Shown piece by piece: positions 32,291-43,730 of a stretch of DNA of 64,000 bases. This stretch comes from Tanypteryx hageni (Eukaryota; Arthropoda; Insecta; Odonata; Petaluridae). Made by a program: the position numbers and the translations under genes. The first letter of the stretch is position 1; the number at the start of each line of letters is the position of its first letter. The stretch lies in contig CM054118.1 of the NCBI GenBank assembly GCA_028673005.1, positions 83,949,855-84,013,854 on the forward strand, written 5' to 3'. The notes beneath the pieces were generated by a model. The model made no database searches. It worked only from the letters and a program-made list of their open reading frames with translations, and was not told the origin of the DNA.

Positions 32291-33035
32291 ATAAAAAAGA
32301 AGTCGAAATCAATACTAATGCAGGCTGGTTTTCCAACGTTGTATCGAATTGACTTTGGACTTCTTGCTATCTTTAAATGGGGACCTAGCCTACAACACGT
32401 TTGGAAACAGCTGCCCTAGCTTATTTTCCAAATATGTATGACATATTGCCACCGAAATCTTCCTGGATAAAATCAGGTATTAAAAGCAAAAGTACATGAC
32501 ATTCACAAAAAATGTCTGCTGCCGACAATCATATATCGTTCCCTTTCCTCTGCCCAAAGAACGTCTGGGTGAATGATGCAAAATCCACTAAATCCTAGCT
32601 ACAAGCGTCCCCGGCAGCACCTGTCCCCTTTAGCCATCATAATTTTTGCCCGTTTTCCCGGTCGTTAAAGAGAGGACAGCTCTCGTTCGCATTCATTCTG
32701 TCTCTCTTTACATCGGCGATTTTCCCGTAATGACGATGGCCGCCGTTGTGATGCGCGCTTTGTAACGACGACCGTTAGTGCAGTGTAATAGCCCACTCGC
32801 TCTCTTTTATTATCCCTCTACATATCTCTGATATCTTCGTATCTCGAAACTGAAAAACCTTCTTCAGTAGAAGAATGAAGATTTTGTGAGAAATAGGTCA
32901 GGGAACACTCGCACTATTAGTGACTCGAAAATAGTTCTGAAAGAATAGTACTATAAAACGATCGCAGACTCTCCTCAGAACCTATTGTTTTTAAAATTAG
33001 GAAATTGTTGATGCGATGTTGTGGCAAATTTTATA
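32291..33035. other. No gene seen (intronic)
   Basis: Mixed sequence between the two Helitron-related units. No Helitron 3' hairpin with CTAG end was found to close the upstream one. Confidence 0.45.
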
Positions 33036-33423
33036 TCTATATATATAACGCGAGATCTCCGAATCTTCTTTGGTGATTTTCACGAAACTTTCACCGGAAG
33101 ATTAAGCGGAATTGCGAAGAGGTTTTCTGCCCAATTTTATTCTTTTAACGTAAACCGTTTCAAAGATATGGTGATATTCCGTGAACACCCATTTTCCTAC
33201 GCTACTTTATGACGTTCGGTGGGCAGTGGGAGGGGTGAGTGAAAGAGGGGCGGGCGGTGGGAGGTGTGAGTGAAAGAGGGGCGGGCGGTGGGAGGGGTGA
33301 GTGAAAGAGGGGCGGGCGGTGGGAGGGGTGAGTGAAATAGGGGCGGGCGGCGAGAGGGGTTAGTGAAAGAGGGGCGGGTGCAATCCCGAATCGCACCCGG
33401 GCAACGCCGGGTCACACAGCTAG
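33036..33423 (+). mobile_element. Small non-autonomous Helitron (388 bp)
   Basis: Begins TCTATATATATAACGCG after an A and ends with hairpin ACCCGGGCAACGCCGGGT followed by CACACAGCTAG and a host T. The TC start, 3' hairpin, CTAG end and A/T insertion site are the standard Helitron features. The inside consists of a short non-coding leader and a minisatellite (33225-33380). Confidence 0.85.
33225..33380. repeat. 31-bp minisatellite inside the small Helitron
   Basis: About five copies of a unit containing GTGAGTGAAAGAGGGGCGGG, with single-base changes between copies. GC-rich against its surroundings. Confidence 0.85.
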
Positions 33424-34173
33424 TGTCAACAAATTTCATAGATAGAATATCATGGTGTGAACATCATCCAAAAAAGTTAAAAGCCTAATTTTCTCTTTGT
33501 TTCCAGTGATGTATTTGCTTATGGGCTATTTTGAAATCGAGAATATCAGAACGAATAAAAACTTTCTGGAATTAATCCTTATTAAGTTACTTATTTAATA
33601 ATATATACTTTACTTGACGAAATTAATACTCATAATTATTTTATATGAAAAGGCACATTTTTTATTGCATTTATGTTAAAAATTTTAATAAGTCAAGGTT
33701 TAAGCTTCATAATACTAATAAATTTAAAAATATTTTCAATCGAAATCTAAACAATCTGACAATGGAGCAGATATTTTCTTGTTTTAAAGGATTATTTGCA
33801 GATAAGGAGAACTGGAAAAATGAGCTGCTAACTTCGGAGCAAATTACAAGTGCACAAATTAAATGAGAAACAAACGAAGTAATACTAGATGAAAAGCACT
33901 ATTTTAACGTCACCTCCCCTCATGCAAAATAAACAGCTTTCAATAAAGGTCAGCCTATGAACGTAAAAAGCGAAAGAGAGTTATGGGATGCACAGAATCA
34001 GATGGGGCACGAGGAGAAAGGAAGGGGTGGGGGTAGAAGGGGGGCTACTCTCCCTCGCGATGCAATAAGGGATTAATACCAAAATGACATATTCACTGTG
34101 GTCTTTCGATGACGACACTTTCTCATCGGTCCACTGGGGATGAGTTCACCTATAGGTCGGGTGCTGTGCTGAC

Positions 34174-34396
34174 CTGTGATGAGCCAGGTGAGGCGGTAGG
34201 ATGGGGGGTGGGATGCCCGCGGGGGAAGGGGGCGGTGCCCTCAGGGGGGCTTGCACGCCCATCTCCAAGAAAGCCGTCTTGCCACGCAAGGGTGAGGCCG
34301 CCGCAGCCGCTGCCGATGGGGTGCCCACCATCGACGTCGCCGTCTCGTCCAGGCTACTTCCGCTGTCGCCACACGCGCCTCGCTTGTCCAGGGTGC
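34174..34396 (-). CDS. Neuroligin, penultimate exon (cytoplasmic tail)
   Basis: Acceptor CCATTCTTCCTCAG ends at 34397 and donor GTCAGC begins at 34173. The exon is 223 bases: two bases completing a split Gly codon, 73 codons, then AG that joins G of the last exon to make Arg. The protein reads TLDKRGACGDSGSSLDETAT, then SPLRGKTAFLEMG and a Pro-rich stretch ending ILPPHLAHH. No domain is recognised, as expected for a disordered neuroligin tail. If the intron is retained the frame ends after SAQHPTYR, a possible short isoform. Phase fits both neighbours exactly, which is the main support. Confidence 0.65.
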
Positions 34397-36614
34397 CTGA
34401 GGAAGAATGGGGCGTTTTTTCAGGAGCGGTACAGAAGGCGCCACAATCGCTCTGGAGGTGTCCAGTAAGCTCACCAATTGCGGCGAATCGGCCGTATAAA
34501 TGTGACGAGGTGCTGCTCCTCAGGAGTGGGAAATATTTATTTTTGTCAACATTTCAAAACTCATAATTTACTGTGCTATTCCGTGTACAGTATTGGTCCA
34601 TAATCAATATCGATTAACAACTCAAGCCGGTTTTCAAATGATTGCACGTCCTATCTTGTGGTGACTGATCCCCAGTATCGATATCCTATTGCAGCGTTCT
34701 TAACTTTAATGAAAATATGGCCCACCGTAACTACAAACAAGCTTCCGCGGCCCACCTGTACATCAATATAGGCAAGAGAAAATTCAATATTACTGAATGA
34801 AAGTAGCCGGCTTTTTTAAATACATTAAGTAATTTATTCAAATTTTCATTCGTAATTCATTACGTTTACTTTTTCCAGAATATTAAGCTTTCGCTAAACT
34901 TTTTCAATAGTTTTTACTTTCTCCATACATAGTATAGGGAAAAGTATTGTTTTCATGAAAAAAATCGATTTCTTTTTTAACGGAAATACACATTTTGAGG
35001 TCCGCTGAACACATTTTGACCATTTTATCGATGATGTCTGTTTGTGTGTGTATGTGAGAGTGAGTGAGAGAGAGAGAGAGAGAAAGTGTGTAGGTGGTAG
35101 GAATTTAGTGGTTGCTCTAACTCAAAAACTATTAATCAAATCATCGCAAAATTTTATATTTGAGACTTTTATTAAAAGAAAAAGTGTTGATTAATTTTTG
35201 GCTAAAATCAGTTAATCGAATGTGTATGTTTACTCTTTTCACTCAACCGTTTTTCTCAAATATTTACTTTAATACTTGATCAGTGTAAACTATTACTGGA
35301 ATAAATGTTGTAGGTATTTTATTTTCTACAACCTTTGTTCGAAACATTTTCCCATATAATGCATTATTAAGTGGTATTTTAGAAATAATATTTTTTAGCT
35401 GCCACCACCACCACCACACCACCTTTATAAGCACTTCACGATTCGTTACATCTTAGTTACGCTCCTTTTCATTTTCTTAATTGTTGGTGCTTCGTGGCTA
35501 TATCCAATATCAGACGGCTAAGGTATGAGTTTATTTCTGCTCTTTTTAAGGTCTTTGAATTTTCTCGCAGTTCCTTAAAATATTTATTATCATTTAACCT
35601 ATTTGGAATTTTTAGAAATATTACAGTGATGTAGAAAGTCATGTGGTGGCCACATCGGGATTTTTATTTATTGTTAATTGATCTTATTTTTTTAAATATT
35701 CGCGACCTACCTCAAAACCTTTTGCGACCCACCAGTGGGCCGCGGCCCAAAGATTGAGAAAAACTGTCATATTGGTCATCGTAAGATTATAGACAAATTT
35801 CTAATTGAAAATATTTTTTTATTCCAAAAGTTCATTTCTAATTTATTGGAGTTCAAAGGCAATTTAGAGTCAATAACCTATGTTAGTAAATATTTAAGAA
35901 ATATCAAGGTATTATATCCGATTTTAAAAACGATCTGTAGAATTAAATGTTCCTACTATATTAGAGACACATATAAGAGATTTAGTTCTATTTTAGAAAT
36001 AATGCATAGTATTTTTTATGGTTGAAAATAAATACTTAAATCAAAGAACTATGATAATCACTATTTTGAGACTATCAAATGGGTGTTATGGGCTTTGAAA
36101 CAACCCAAAAGATTAGTTTTTTAAGACTGGCACTTGTTAAGTGATTGTTAACTAATAGTGTTTTATAAGTATGTATGCGCTCATTTACTAACGGATGAAC
36201 GATTATATTACAGTTCCCGAATTACTCTAAAAAGTCAAAGAAGCGGTAAACACATTGCACCGGATTTAATAAGTAAGAAAGAGGCAAAGCCACTTTTATT
36301 ATTAATTTCCATTTTTCAGGTGAAAAATGAAAAACAGAGATAGAGGGCGATTGAATCTGTGCAGTTTAATATTCCTCAAATCTACCACCCGGAGATTAAA
36401 CAATGAAAAATACTAAATACTTGAAAAATATTTCATCATCCAATCTCACTTTAGGAAATGCTTTTCGCGATCACAAAACCTAATTTTAATTTTCCAACAA
36501 GAGAATCTCTCTTAATTGTCACGTAAATAAGTTACGAGATGAATTTGCGGGTGGATAAGAATGAAGGAAAGTCATAAGAAACCGACCGAAACGAATAGTT
36601 CGGCAATCACGCAC
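34397..36614 (-). other. Neuroligin intron with a hAT-like element
   Basis: Donor GTGCGT at 36614-36609 and acceptor AG at 34398-34397. Contains the hAT-like element 34692-35766 and a short GAGA run near 35063-35082. Nothing coding was seen at 35775-36614. Confidence 0.6.
34692..35766. mobile_element. hAT-like element, non-coding, 1075 bp
   Basis: Left end CAGCGTTCTTAACTTT followed by GCGGCCCACC; right end in reverse CAGTTTTTCTCAATC followed by GGGCCGCGGCCCAC, a classic hAT terminal style. Flanking octamers TCCTATTG (34684-34691) and TCATATTG (35767-35774) match at seven of eight bases. No transposase frame remains. Confidence 0.65.
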
Positions 36615-37136
36615 CTCCTCCCGACGACGAGCCAAAGTCCCTTTGCTGCTGCAAGTGCTTGGCCTCCAATCTGTGCTTGTCCCTTTGATAGTACACTCCC
36701 GCGAATATGAGCACGTTGAGGATGAGCAGCGAGCAACCGATAGCGATCGTGACGCTTAGCGCGGTGGAGTACGCCGCGAACCCTGCGGCCGCCTCAAGGC
36801 TCGCCAGCGCGTCGCTCTGGTTGACGGCGGCGGCGGCCGACGGCGGAGTGGCTGCAGCGGCTGCGGCGGGGACGCTCGCGCAGGTGGCAGGGGGCCCGCG
36901 GGGGGCGGACGCCTCCGGGGAGGGAGATGAGACGGCCTCCGGCAGATCCGGGAGCGGAGGAGACCCGGAGTCTGCCCTGAGGGGACCGTCGTAGAGTGAG
37001 GGGTCGTCGTGATTGCGGAACAGATTATGTCTGGCGGCAGCGTCTTCCATTCCGGCGCGGTGGAGTTCCGGGATGAGACGGAGCCACACGGAAAGCTGAT
37101 GGGCGCGAAAGTGGTTCTTGATACGCGGCTTCATCC
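36615..37136 (-). CDS. Neuroligin, exon with stalk, transmembrane helix and juxtamembrane tail
   Basis: Acceptor TCGATTTGCAG precedes 37136 and donor GTGCGT follows 36615. The first two bases complete a Gly codon, giving the family match (G)[17 protein letters not shown] and [11 protein letters not shown] at the end of the cholinesterase-like fold. Next come a conserved insect-type [11 protein letters not shown] block, an Ala/Pro/Ser-rich stalk with one N-glycosylation site (NQS), and a membrane helix near exon residues 124-148 beginning [17 protein letters not shown]. The basic stop-transfer [19 protein letters not shown] follows. Neuroligins sit in the postsynaptic membrane and bind neurexins. 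The last whole codons read SSSGG and the exon ends in phase 1. Read through the donor, the frame stops after GA. Confidence 0.92.
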
Positions 37137-40100
37137 CTGCAAATCGAAAGCGAGAAGACGATGAAGAGGACGAGAAATATTATCGTGCCGAGGATGAGAC
37201 TAGCTGCTCCGTATGCCCGCGTGTTAGTCAAGAGCGAATCAATTTCAGCTAAAGGATAGAAATATGATGTCACTTTCCCGCGGTTTTTGCAGATAATGTT
37301 GTGCTAAAAAGAAAGTTCTCATTCAAAATTTTGCAAATTAATTCTCTTGTATAGAGAATCTGCGGAATCTACATTGACTCTTTACATTGGTGTTAGTTAG
37401 GAAAAGCATTCGCAATTAACGTAGTACAGAAACGATTATGGTGATTTCTTCTACTTTCGCTGAAATATGCGAAACTACCGGGCGGAAAAATTAGCGCATT
37501 AGCTGATCTGAGGACTAAGTTTGTTTGTTGGTCGGAGGGATAATAACTTTGTAAGTTAAAAGTGTACGTGCAGACATATTGGATAAATTGTCCTTCTTCA
37601 AATATAATTCTACGGTTTCCGGAAAAAAAAGCGTTTATTTATGTTTTCATTAGCGGTGATATAATGGTTTTTGGGAATATCATGTAATCCCAAGTCATGT
37701 CCTTACTAAATGAAATTGCTTTTGATTAAATAATTTACTATTTTTCTTAGCTTAATCGAAAATTATAATCATAATATAACTAGGAATTTTTAACGCGTAG
37801 GGACTTTCTTTATTGATATCGCTCCTTTTTACCGTTAACCTAAACAAGTTCCATTAGGTAGGAAAAGGAGGGATTTTAACCCAGACGAAATAAAAAGAAA
37901 TAAGAACAAAGAAAAGAAAGGATGTCCGACAACAGGTGGGCGGCCCATGTACGCGGGGCGGACGTGCGAAAAGTAATTTAAGTATCTGGAGTCAAATACT
38001 CGAACAGATTGGTTACCCGAAGAGAAAGACTTAAGGATGTAAGGAATGGGCGGCAAAAAATGAAGGAATTTCAGTTCGATGTCAATATGCGGCTTAAGCC
38101 ATTTGGCATATCGAGTAAAAATAGGCGTCATCGGTCTATCATCGTGTCGAAAAGAGGCTTAGAAGGCTAAAAAGGCTTAGAAAAGCAGAATAAGCAAAGA
38201 ATCGTAGGAGCATTGAGGCCATATATAGTAGGAAATCGCAAGTCAATTTCAGGTGAAAAATTATATCAGCGCAACGTGATCAAAGCGGTTTTGTGGATTT
38301 TAGAAGGGATTCAAAAGAGGAAGCGGTGGAAATGTTAATGAAAATAAAATGCTAAGAAGGGGCGGAGGGAGGGAGACGTGGGCGGAGGGAAGGAGAAGTG
38401 GGCGGAGGGAAGGAGACGTGGGCGGGGGCGACAGGGTCGGGAAAGGAAAGAAAGTGGAGTGACGGGAGGAAACCTCGGAGAAACGCCAGGGCAAGGAATT
38501 CGAGGAGAATACCGATCCTAGTGAAGCTAAAGTTAGCATAAAAATCGAGTTCGATACATCGGAAGCATGCATTTTAGGGGAAAATATCAATTGTAACTGC
38601 TAAAAACACGTCAAAAATGAAAAAGATAAATTATGCAATAATTCGCTATATAAATTGAAAGTGCTATTAAATTAGTAAATTAAAGCGAATTAAATTCCAA
38701 AAAATTCACGCTAAAAGTGCGAATTTCCACATATGGTCCCCATAAATTCAACAAGTACGTATTTCTCCCGATATTATCGGAAATGACGCGATTGGGAAAA
38801 AGACGTTAATCACGACGGCAACAAGTCTAAAATGGCGCTCTTCAGGATGATGCGACATCATTTGTCATTTGTAGAACAAGCTCACAAAATATATTCGAAC
38901 AAGCGGTTAACTATCAATCAATCATAAACAGAATTTCATCTTTTATTAATTCTTTTAACTAAAGTGACCAAAAAGAAAGGAAAAACAAATCCCTTTCTAA
39001 AATGTATAACCCCTCATCATGTTCAGAAACTTCTTTTGATAGAGGAGAGGAGATTAGATCAAAAAGGAAAAAATCTGGACACACCCGCGACGGGAATTTT
39101 TTCTCCCTTTGTAAAGCCCTCGAAAAAAAAGTAAATAAAAATGCACGCATTCTGACCCTCCGTCGCGGAGAAAGACGAGACGAGACGAGAAAGGGAGGAG
39201 GTAGATAAAGAGGGAAGGCATTCTGGGAATTGAGAGGAGGGAGAGGAGAAGGATGAAAGGAGGGTGGTCGGCGAGAAAGAGAGAGCGACAGACTGACACC
39301 TCGTTCCTTTCATATGTCGCCTGTGGGATGAGGGAGCGCCATTTTGGAATTCCTCCATGCCCCTTATTCGCACCCTCTCCCGTCTTCCCACGGCCCTCCT
39401 CCCCATCCCCACCTCTTATCTCTTCCGACCTCTCATTTTCCTCGCCCCAGACCATCTACCTCGTCCCGCCCATCCCCGATGCACATCAGTTCCCAGAATC
39501 GCAACACCGTGAATAATTTAAATTGAGTTTTCGGGAGGGGAGAGATGAGAGCGGGAGAGAGAGGTGAGCGGCAGGAAGAAGGAAGAGAGAGGGAGGTGGA
39601 GCGTAACAGGAAGGTAGGGAAATAGTGAGCGTGGACTATGTGTCTGCACGAAGAAAGAAATTTCCTGAAGAGAAAGCATAGTGCATACGGCTTTTGCAAG
39701 GAAGATACTGCATTAAAATTTTGATTACATTAAAATTGCCAATGAAATTACTGGGAAAGCATTTTCAAATAATTGCTCTTGAAAATCTTGAAAATTAAAA
39801 CATGAGCAAATAGAATTCAAATTTACGTTACGTTGACTAAACAATTTATCCGCAAATATTAAAGCATTATGGAGCGCTTTTGAGTTTAGCTGCGTTTCAG
39901 ATATTAATTTCCTGGATGTAACAGCGTAAAATACAATGAACAAATCATAATTTGAAAATTCATACCGAAATATGCGAATTTAAAATTATAAATACCATCA
40001 AATAAAGCAAAAATAAGTTGATCATCGCTCTATGTCATCCGTTATTAATTGGATTTATCCCGAATCAGATCATATCAATTCACAACAAAGGCTATCGAAC

Positions 40101-43100
40101 CTCGAATCCCATTATTCCAAAATTCCTCTGAAAAAACCAATCATATTAACAATAATGTTGTAGCTACTATATTGAATTGTATCGGAGGCGCAGGCAAGGA
40201 AACGCGGAATATCGAACTGCATCGACTAGGAAACGAAAGAGGCTTGTGCAAATAGGAGAATGAAGAACGTAGAAAAACTCCGAAAATACTGGAGACTTCA
40301 AAAGTCAAGTCGATGACAGTGCCACGGAGGGATTCATTTCTTCCACTATTGGAGGTATGATAAAAATTCCTATGCGAGTAAGGATAATAGTTTTTTTTTC
40401 GAATTGCTCAGTGGAATGATGCAGTCAAACCTTATGCACGAAGAACTCGGTATGATGAGGAATATCCAATGCGGAAAATTCCCTCCATAAAAGACCATTT
40501 CAGAAAGCCAATAGCAACAGGAAGCGAAAGGGTGTGTGCTGTCGCTGTGGCTGGGATATTAGATTCGATATTGCTCTCATCATTCTCGCTGCGAACATAG
40601 AGGTCATCGCATTCGGATGCAAGCGAATAATAGGATGCAGAGTTACGCAAGGAATAGAACGCTGAAAATGGGTTTTCTCCTTATATCATTAATTTTCAAT
40701 TTTGAATTCCTAAAATAAAATCCGACATTAGAATTTATTATAAAATGGAATCTTTTTAGAAGACAGATTTAAGGTGAATAAATTAGAAGTGGAACAGAAT
40801 TTAAAAAAAATCATATTTTTAAGGTAGAGATCTCTTTGCTACGTAATATGAAGTCGATTTAAATAGGAATTTCCTTAAAAATAAGACCTTCAAGATTATA
40901 GTCGAAGGATTTAATATCAAAGGGATCCAAGAATTAAGTTCGGTCAAATATAGTTATTGAAATATTTCTCGAAAAGGTTTCCTTTGAAATTCAGTCACAT
41001 ATTATCGGCGTAGTAGCTAATATTCACGATATTCCTCTGACTTTTTCCTTCGTTCGCATAAATCTCTTACCTAATAAGTATAATCTAGGCGTCACGTAGT
41101 CCGAGGGGAACAACGGTGCGTGGTCGTATTTGAGGCGTAAATGGTTTCATCGGAGGAGAGCAGGCAAAAGAAGGGGCAGAGAGAGAAAGGGGGGTAGGAG
41201 GGCAAGGATGCAAGGGGCGGGTTGGAAGGGGGCGGAGAAGCAGGTAGGGCGTGGAATATGAGCGGGTCAATGAGGTCGAATTGGCAGGTGAGAAGTTTGG
41301 ATCAGGGGAATGGGGAGAAACTTGAGAAGAAGTTTCCAGTCTTGGAAAGCGAGCACTAAGCGGGAGGACGGAGGAGGCGTGAGGATTTGGCGTCGTGGGA
41401 GGGGGAGGAGAGAGGGAGGGAGGTTGGAGGCGTGAGGGACAGACTCGTAAAGGAGGAGGAGGGAACCAAAGGGATGAGAGATTTAGAACAAACGGAGCAT
41501 GAAATAGGTTCGATGAGGCGGCCGTCGGACCGCCATCTAGTCCATACCTCCTGTCCTCCCTCCTCCTCTCCCTTCTCAGAACAGAATTCCCTCGTCCCAT
41601 TCCTAAAAGCATTCCACATCGCATAACGTCCCCTCAGACTCAAATCCTGGTTGCGAACCTTTTCTCCGAACGCGGGTCGTGCTCCCCGACCACTCCCTCC
41701 CCTCCTTTTTCTCCCCATCCTCCCCCTTCTCCTGCTCTCCTTTCCTTCTCCTGCCCCTACCCTTTATCCTACCCCCCCTCCCCCTTGACTGCCTTCCTGC
41801 CCCCTTCCCCCTACTACTGCCCCTTCCCCCTACTACTGCCCCTTCCCCCTTATCCTGCCCTCCTCCCCCTCCTGACTTCCTCCCCCTCCTGCCTTCCTCC
41901 CCCTCCTCCTGCCCTCCTCTCCATACTACTGCCCCTTCTCCTTCCCTCCTGCCTTCCTCTCCCTCCTCCAGCCCTTCTGCCCTCCTCCCCCTTCTCCTGT
42001 GCTCCTCCCCCTTCTCCAGCCATCTCACTCTCCCAACGCACACCGCATCCAGGACAACTACCGAAGTCTCGGGCCACTGCCTCCTGAGCAGAACTGAGGA
42101 CAATCATCTCGCGCCTCATGCAAAACCATTCCCTTTTCGGCTAAATCATCGTCGTAATTACTTTTAATCCCTTTCCTGCTGATACGTGAAAGAGGACTCG
42201 TCAACTTTCTACCGTTTTGCTTTCGACTATTTTGGTCCTTGGACTCTCTGCTCTATCCTTCGAACGGCTTTGAATGAGGGCTCCCGTGTTTTCGATCACT
42301 AAGAAAGAAGGCAACTGTTAAGCATGAATAAAAAATTTTATGCGAAATAGGCGAGAGTTAACTAAAATATTAAATTTCATTGATTAAAACGAAATAATCC
42401 GCCGTTTTTAAATATGGATAGTTGATTTTATTTTGAGGGAGAATTGTTTTTTTTTATTACGCACTAAAGCCGATAATACTGTAACTTACCGAAACTAGTA
42501 CTTGGACAAATAAATTGGGTTTTTAAATAAGCTTGGTGCATAAAAATATGAATCAACACTGAATAGTAATTACTGAAACAGTAATAAAAAACAGTAATAA
42601 GAACACGCAAGTTTGGTCTGTCCTAGGCTTCGTGATAGGTTGTTTCATTGAACAATGTGATTGGCTGCCGAAAGCTCTCAGGAATGTTTAAAAGTATGAA
42701 AAATTGCAAAAGGGTAACAGGAAAAATGAAATATGTATCTTTGTGAGCGCGTAATATCCAACCACGCACAAACTGTTGCGTTAGCTTAGGAACATTCCAT
42801 GACTTGGTTTCCGTTGCCGTCTATAGTTACTTCGTTATGCTTGCACGGAAACTTTTGAGGCCAAAATGAAGGAAAGTGCCATCGAAATAGCTTTTGATTC
42901 ATCATGTACCAACAAGAAAATCATATCAAGACTCAATAATAAAATATCAAAGAGATACGAAACAATATAAAAATGTTTAATAATTATGATAATTTCTTCT
43001 TAACTAATATAGATACCATTTTGGATAGAATGCTTTTAAGTTTCATCAAAACGAGCGTTAATATTTAGAAATGGTTGGAGCGGTTCTGCGGTCTTTCCAA

Positions 43101-43602
43101 GTATTTTGAGATATCTTCTCTTCTTCCAAATCATTTGATATTTCTGCCTTATTACGATCAAGAATTATCTAACTTTTAAAAAAATGGGGTGAATTAAATC
43201 CAATTTCCTTTAGTTCTATAATATTTTCTATGATACCAAAGAATATTCTCATTGCTTTTGTTTCCTGAGTAATGATTTGCACTCTCCCGGTTTTCTCTAT
43301 CGACTGAGTCTTTCTTTCGCCGAATAATTTAAATCGCTTAGTTGCTCTTTGATTGGCGAGGACACCGAGGTTGTCTTCCGATCTTTTCAGAATTGAGGTT
43401 AGGTCCGAATTAGATTCAAGATGACAGTTCAAATAAAACTAGTATTTTTTTGTCTCCTGTTCTGATATTTTTTAACTAACAAGGTTTGGGCTTTAGTAGC
43501 GACACTTCATCCAAGCTGAAATTACAGCAAAAAGTGAATAAATGGGACACTTGCTTCCTCAGAGAGGTCACTTTTACCAACGTGCGTGAGCCTTTGACTC
43601 AC
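37137..43602 (-). other. Neuroligin intron, 6.5 kb
   Basis: Donor GTGAGT at 43602 and acceptor AG at 37138-37137. Contains purine-rich stretches at 38340-38470 and 41100-41480, a pyrimidine tract at 41680-42030, and a CT/GA-rich segment at 39220-39600. Open frames here are low-complexity or short; no protein is recognised. Confidence 0.65.
41100..42030. repeat. Purine tract followed by pyrimidine (CCT-rich) tract
   Basis: GGA/GAGG-rich plus strand at about 41160-41480 changes to CCTCCC/CTTCTC-rich at about 41680-42030. The opposite skews face each other across about 200 bases. Frames through it encode only Ser/Pro/Leu or Arg/Gly/Glu runs and are not genes. Confidence 0.75.
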
Positions 43603-43730
43603 CTATTTCCAGGTATTTTTGATGCACGCTGTCGTATTCCTCCCACACTATGTTCTTGAATCTGTTCCTCTCTCTCGACCCCCTATCTCCGCCGCTGCCC
43701 TCTGCTTTCGGCTGGTGCTCGTTGGGGTTG
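43603..43730 (-). CDS. Neuroligin, exon (ectodomain C-terminal part)
   Basis: Acceptor TGTATTTGTTTGGCAG ends at 43731 and donor GTGAGT begins at 43602. The exon is 128 bases: one base completing Gly, 42 codons, and one base starting the next Gly. It encodes NPNEHQPKAEGSGG, then ERNRFKNIVWEEYDSVHQK and YLEI. This is the family segment between the FARTG and MKPR blocks (NPNE..., W-EYD-VHQKYLEIG). It is too short to appear as a long ORF, but both splice phases fit its neighbours exactly and the spliced order reads FARTG-NPNE...YLEIG-MKPR. The Gly/Ser/Arg-rich middle is a variable surface loop in the family. Confidence 0.92.

Larger units (their letters stand above)
30568..34173 (-). other. Neuroligin intron with hAT and Helitron insertions
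   Basis: Donor GTCAGC at 34173 and acceptor AG at 30569-30568. It contains two hAT-like pieces (30727, 30779-31120), a Helitron-derived coding relic (31562-32290) and a small Helitron (33036-33423). Another hAT-like terminus CAGTGGTATCCAAACTAG begins near 31394 without a detected partner. Stretch 33424-34173 shows nothing else. Confidence 0.6.

Noticed and set aside
33197..33439. Minus-strand ORFs with a repeated PLFHSPLPPPAPLS pattern
   Set aside because: Translation of the 31-bp minisatellite inside the small Helitron; no domain and no start context.
34109..34566. Two plus-strand ORFs in a GC-rich island
   Set aside because: They overlap the minus-strand neuroligin exon 34174-34396, which has splice sites fitting its neighbours.
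36707..36994. Plus-strand Ala/Gly-rich ORF
   Set aside because: Antisense shadow of the neuroligin stalk and membrane-helix exon.
41603..42167. Overlapping Arg/Gly/Glu and Pro/Ser ORFs on both strands
   Set aside because: Products of a pyrimidine-rich simple repeat, not conserved proteins.
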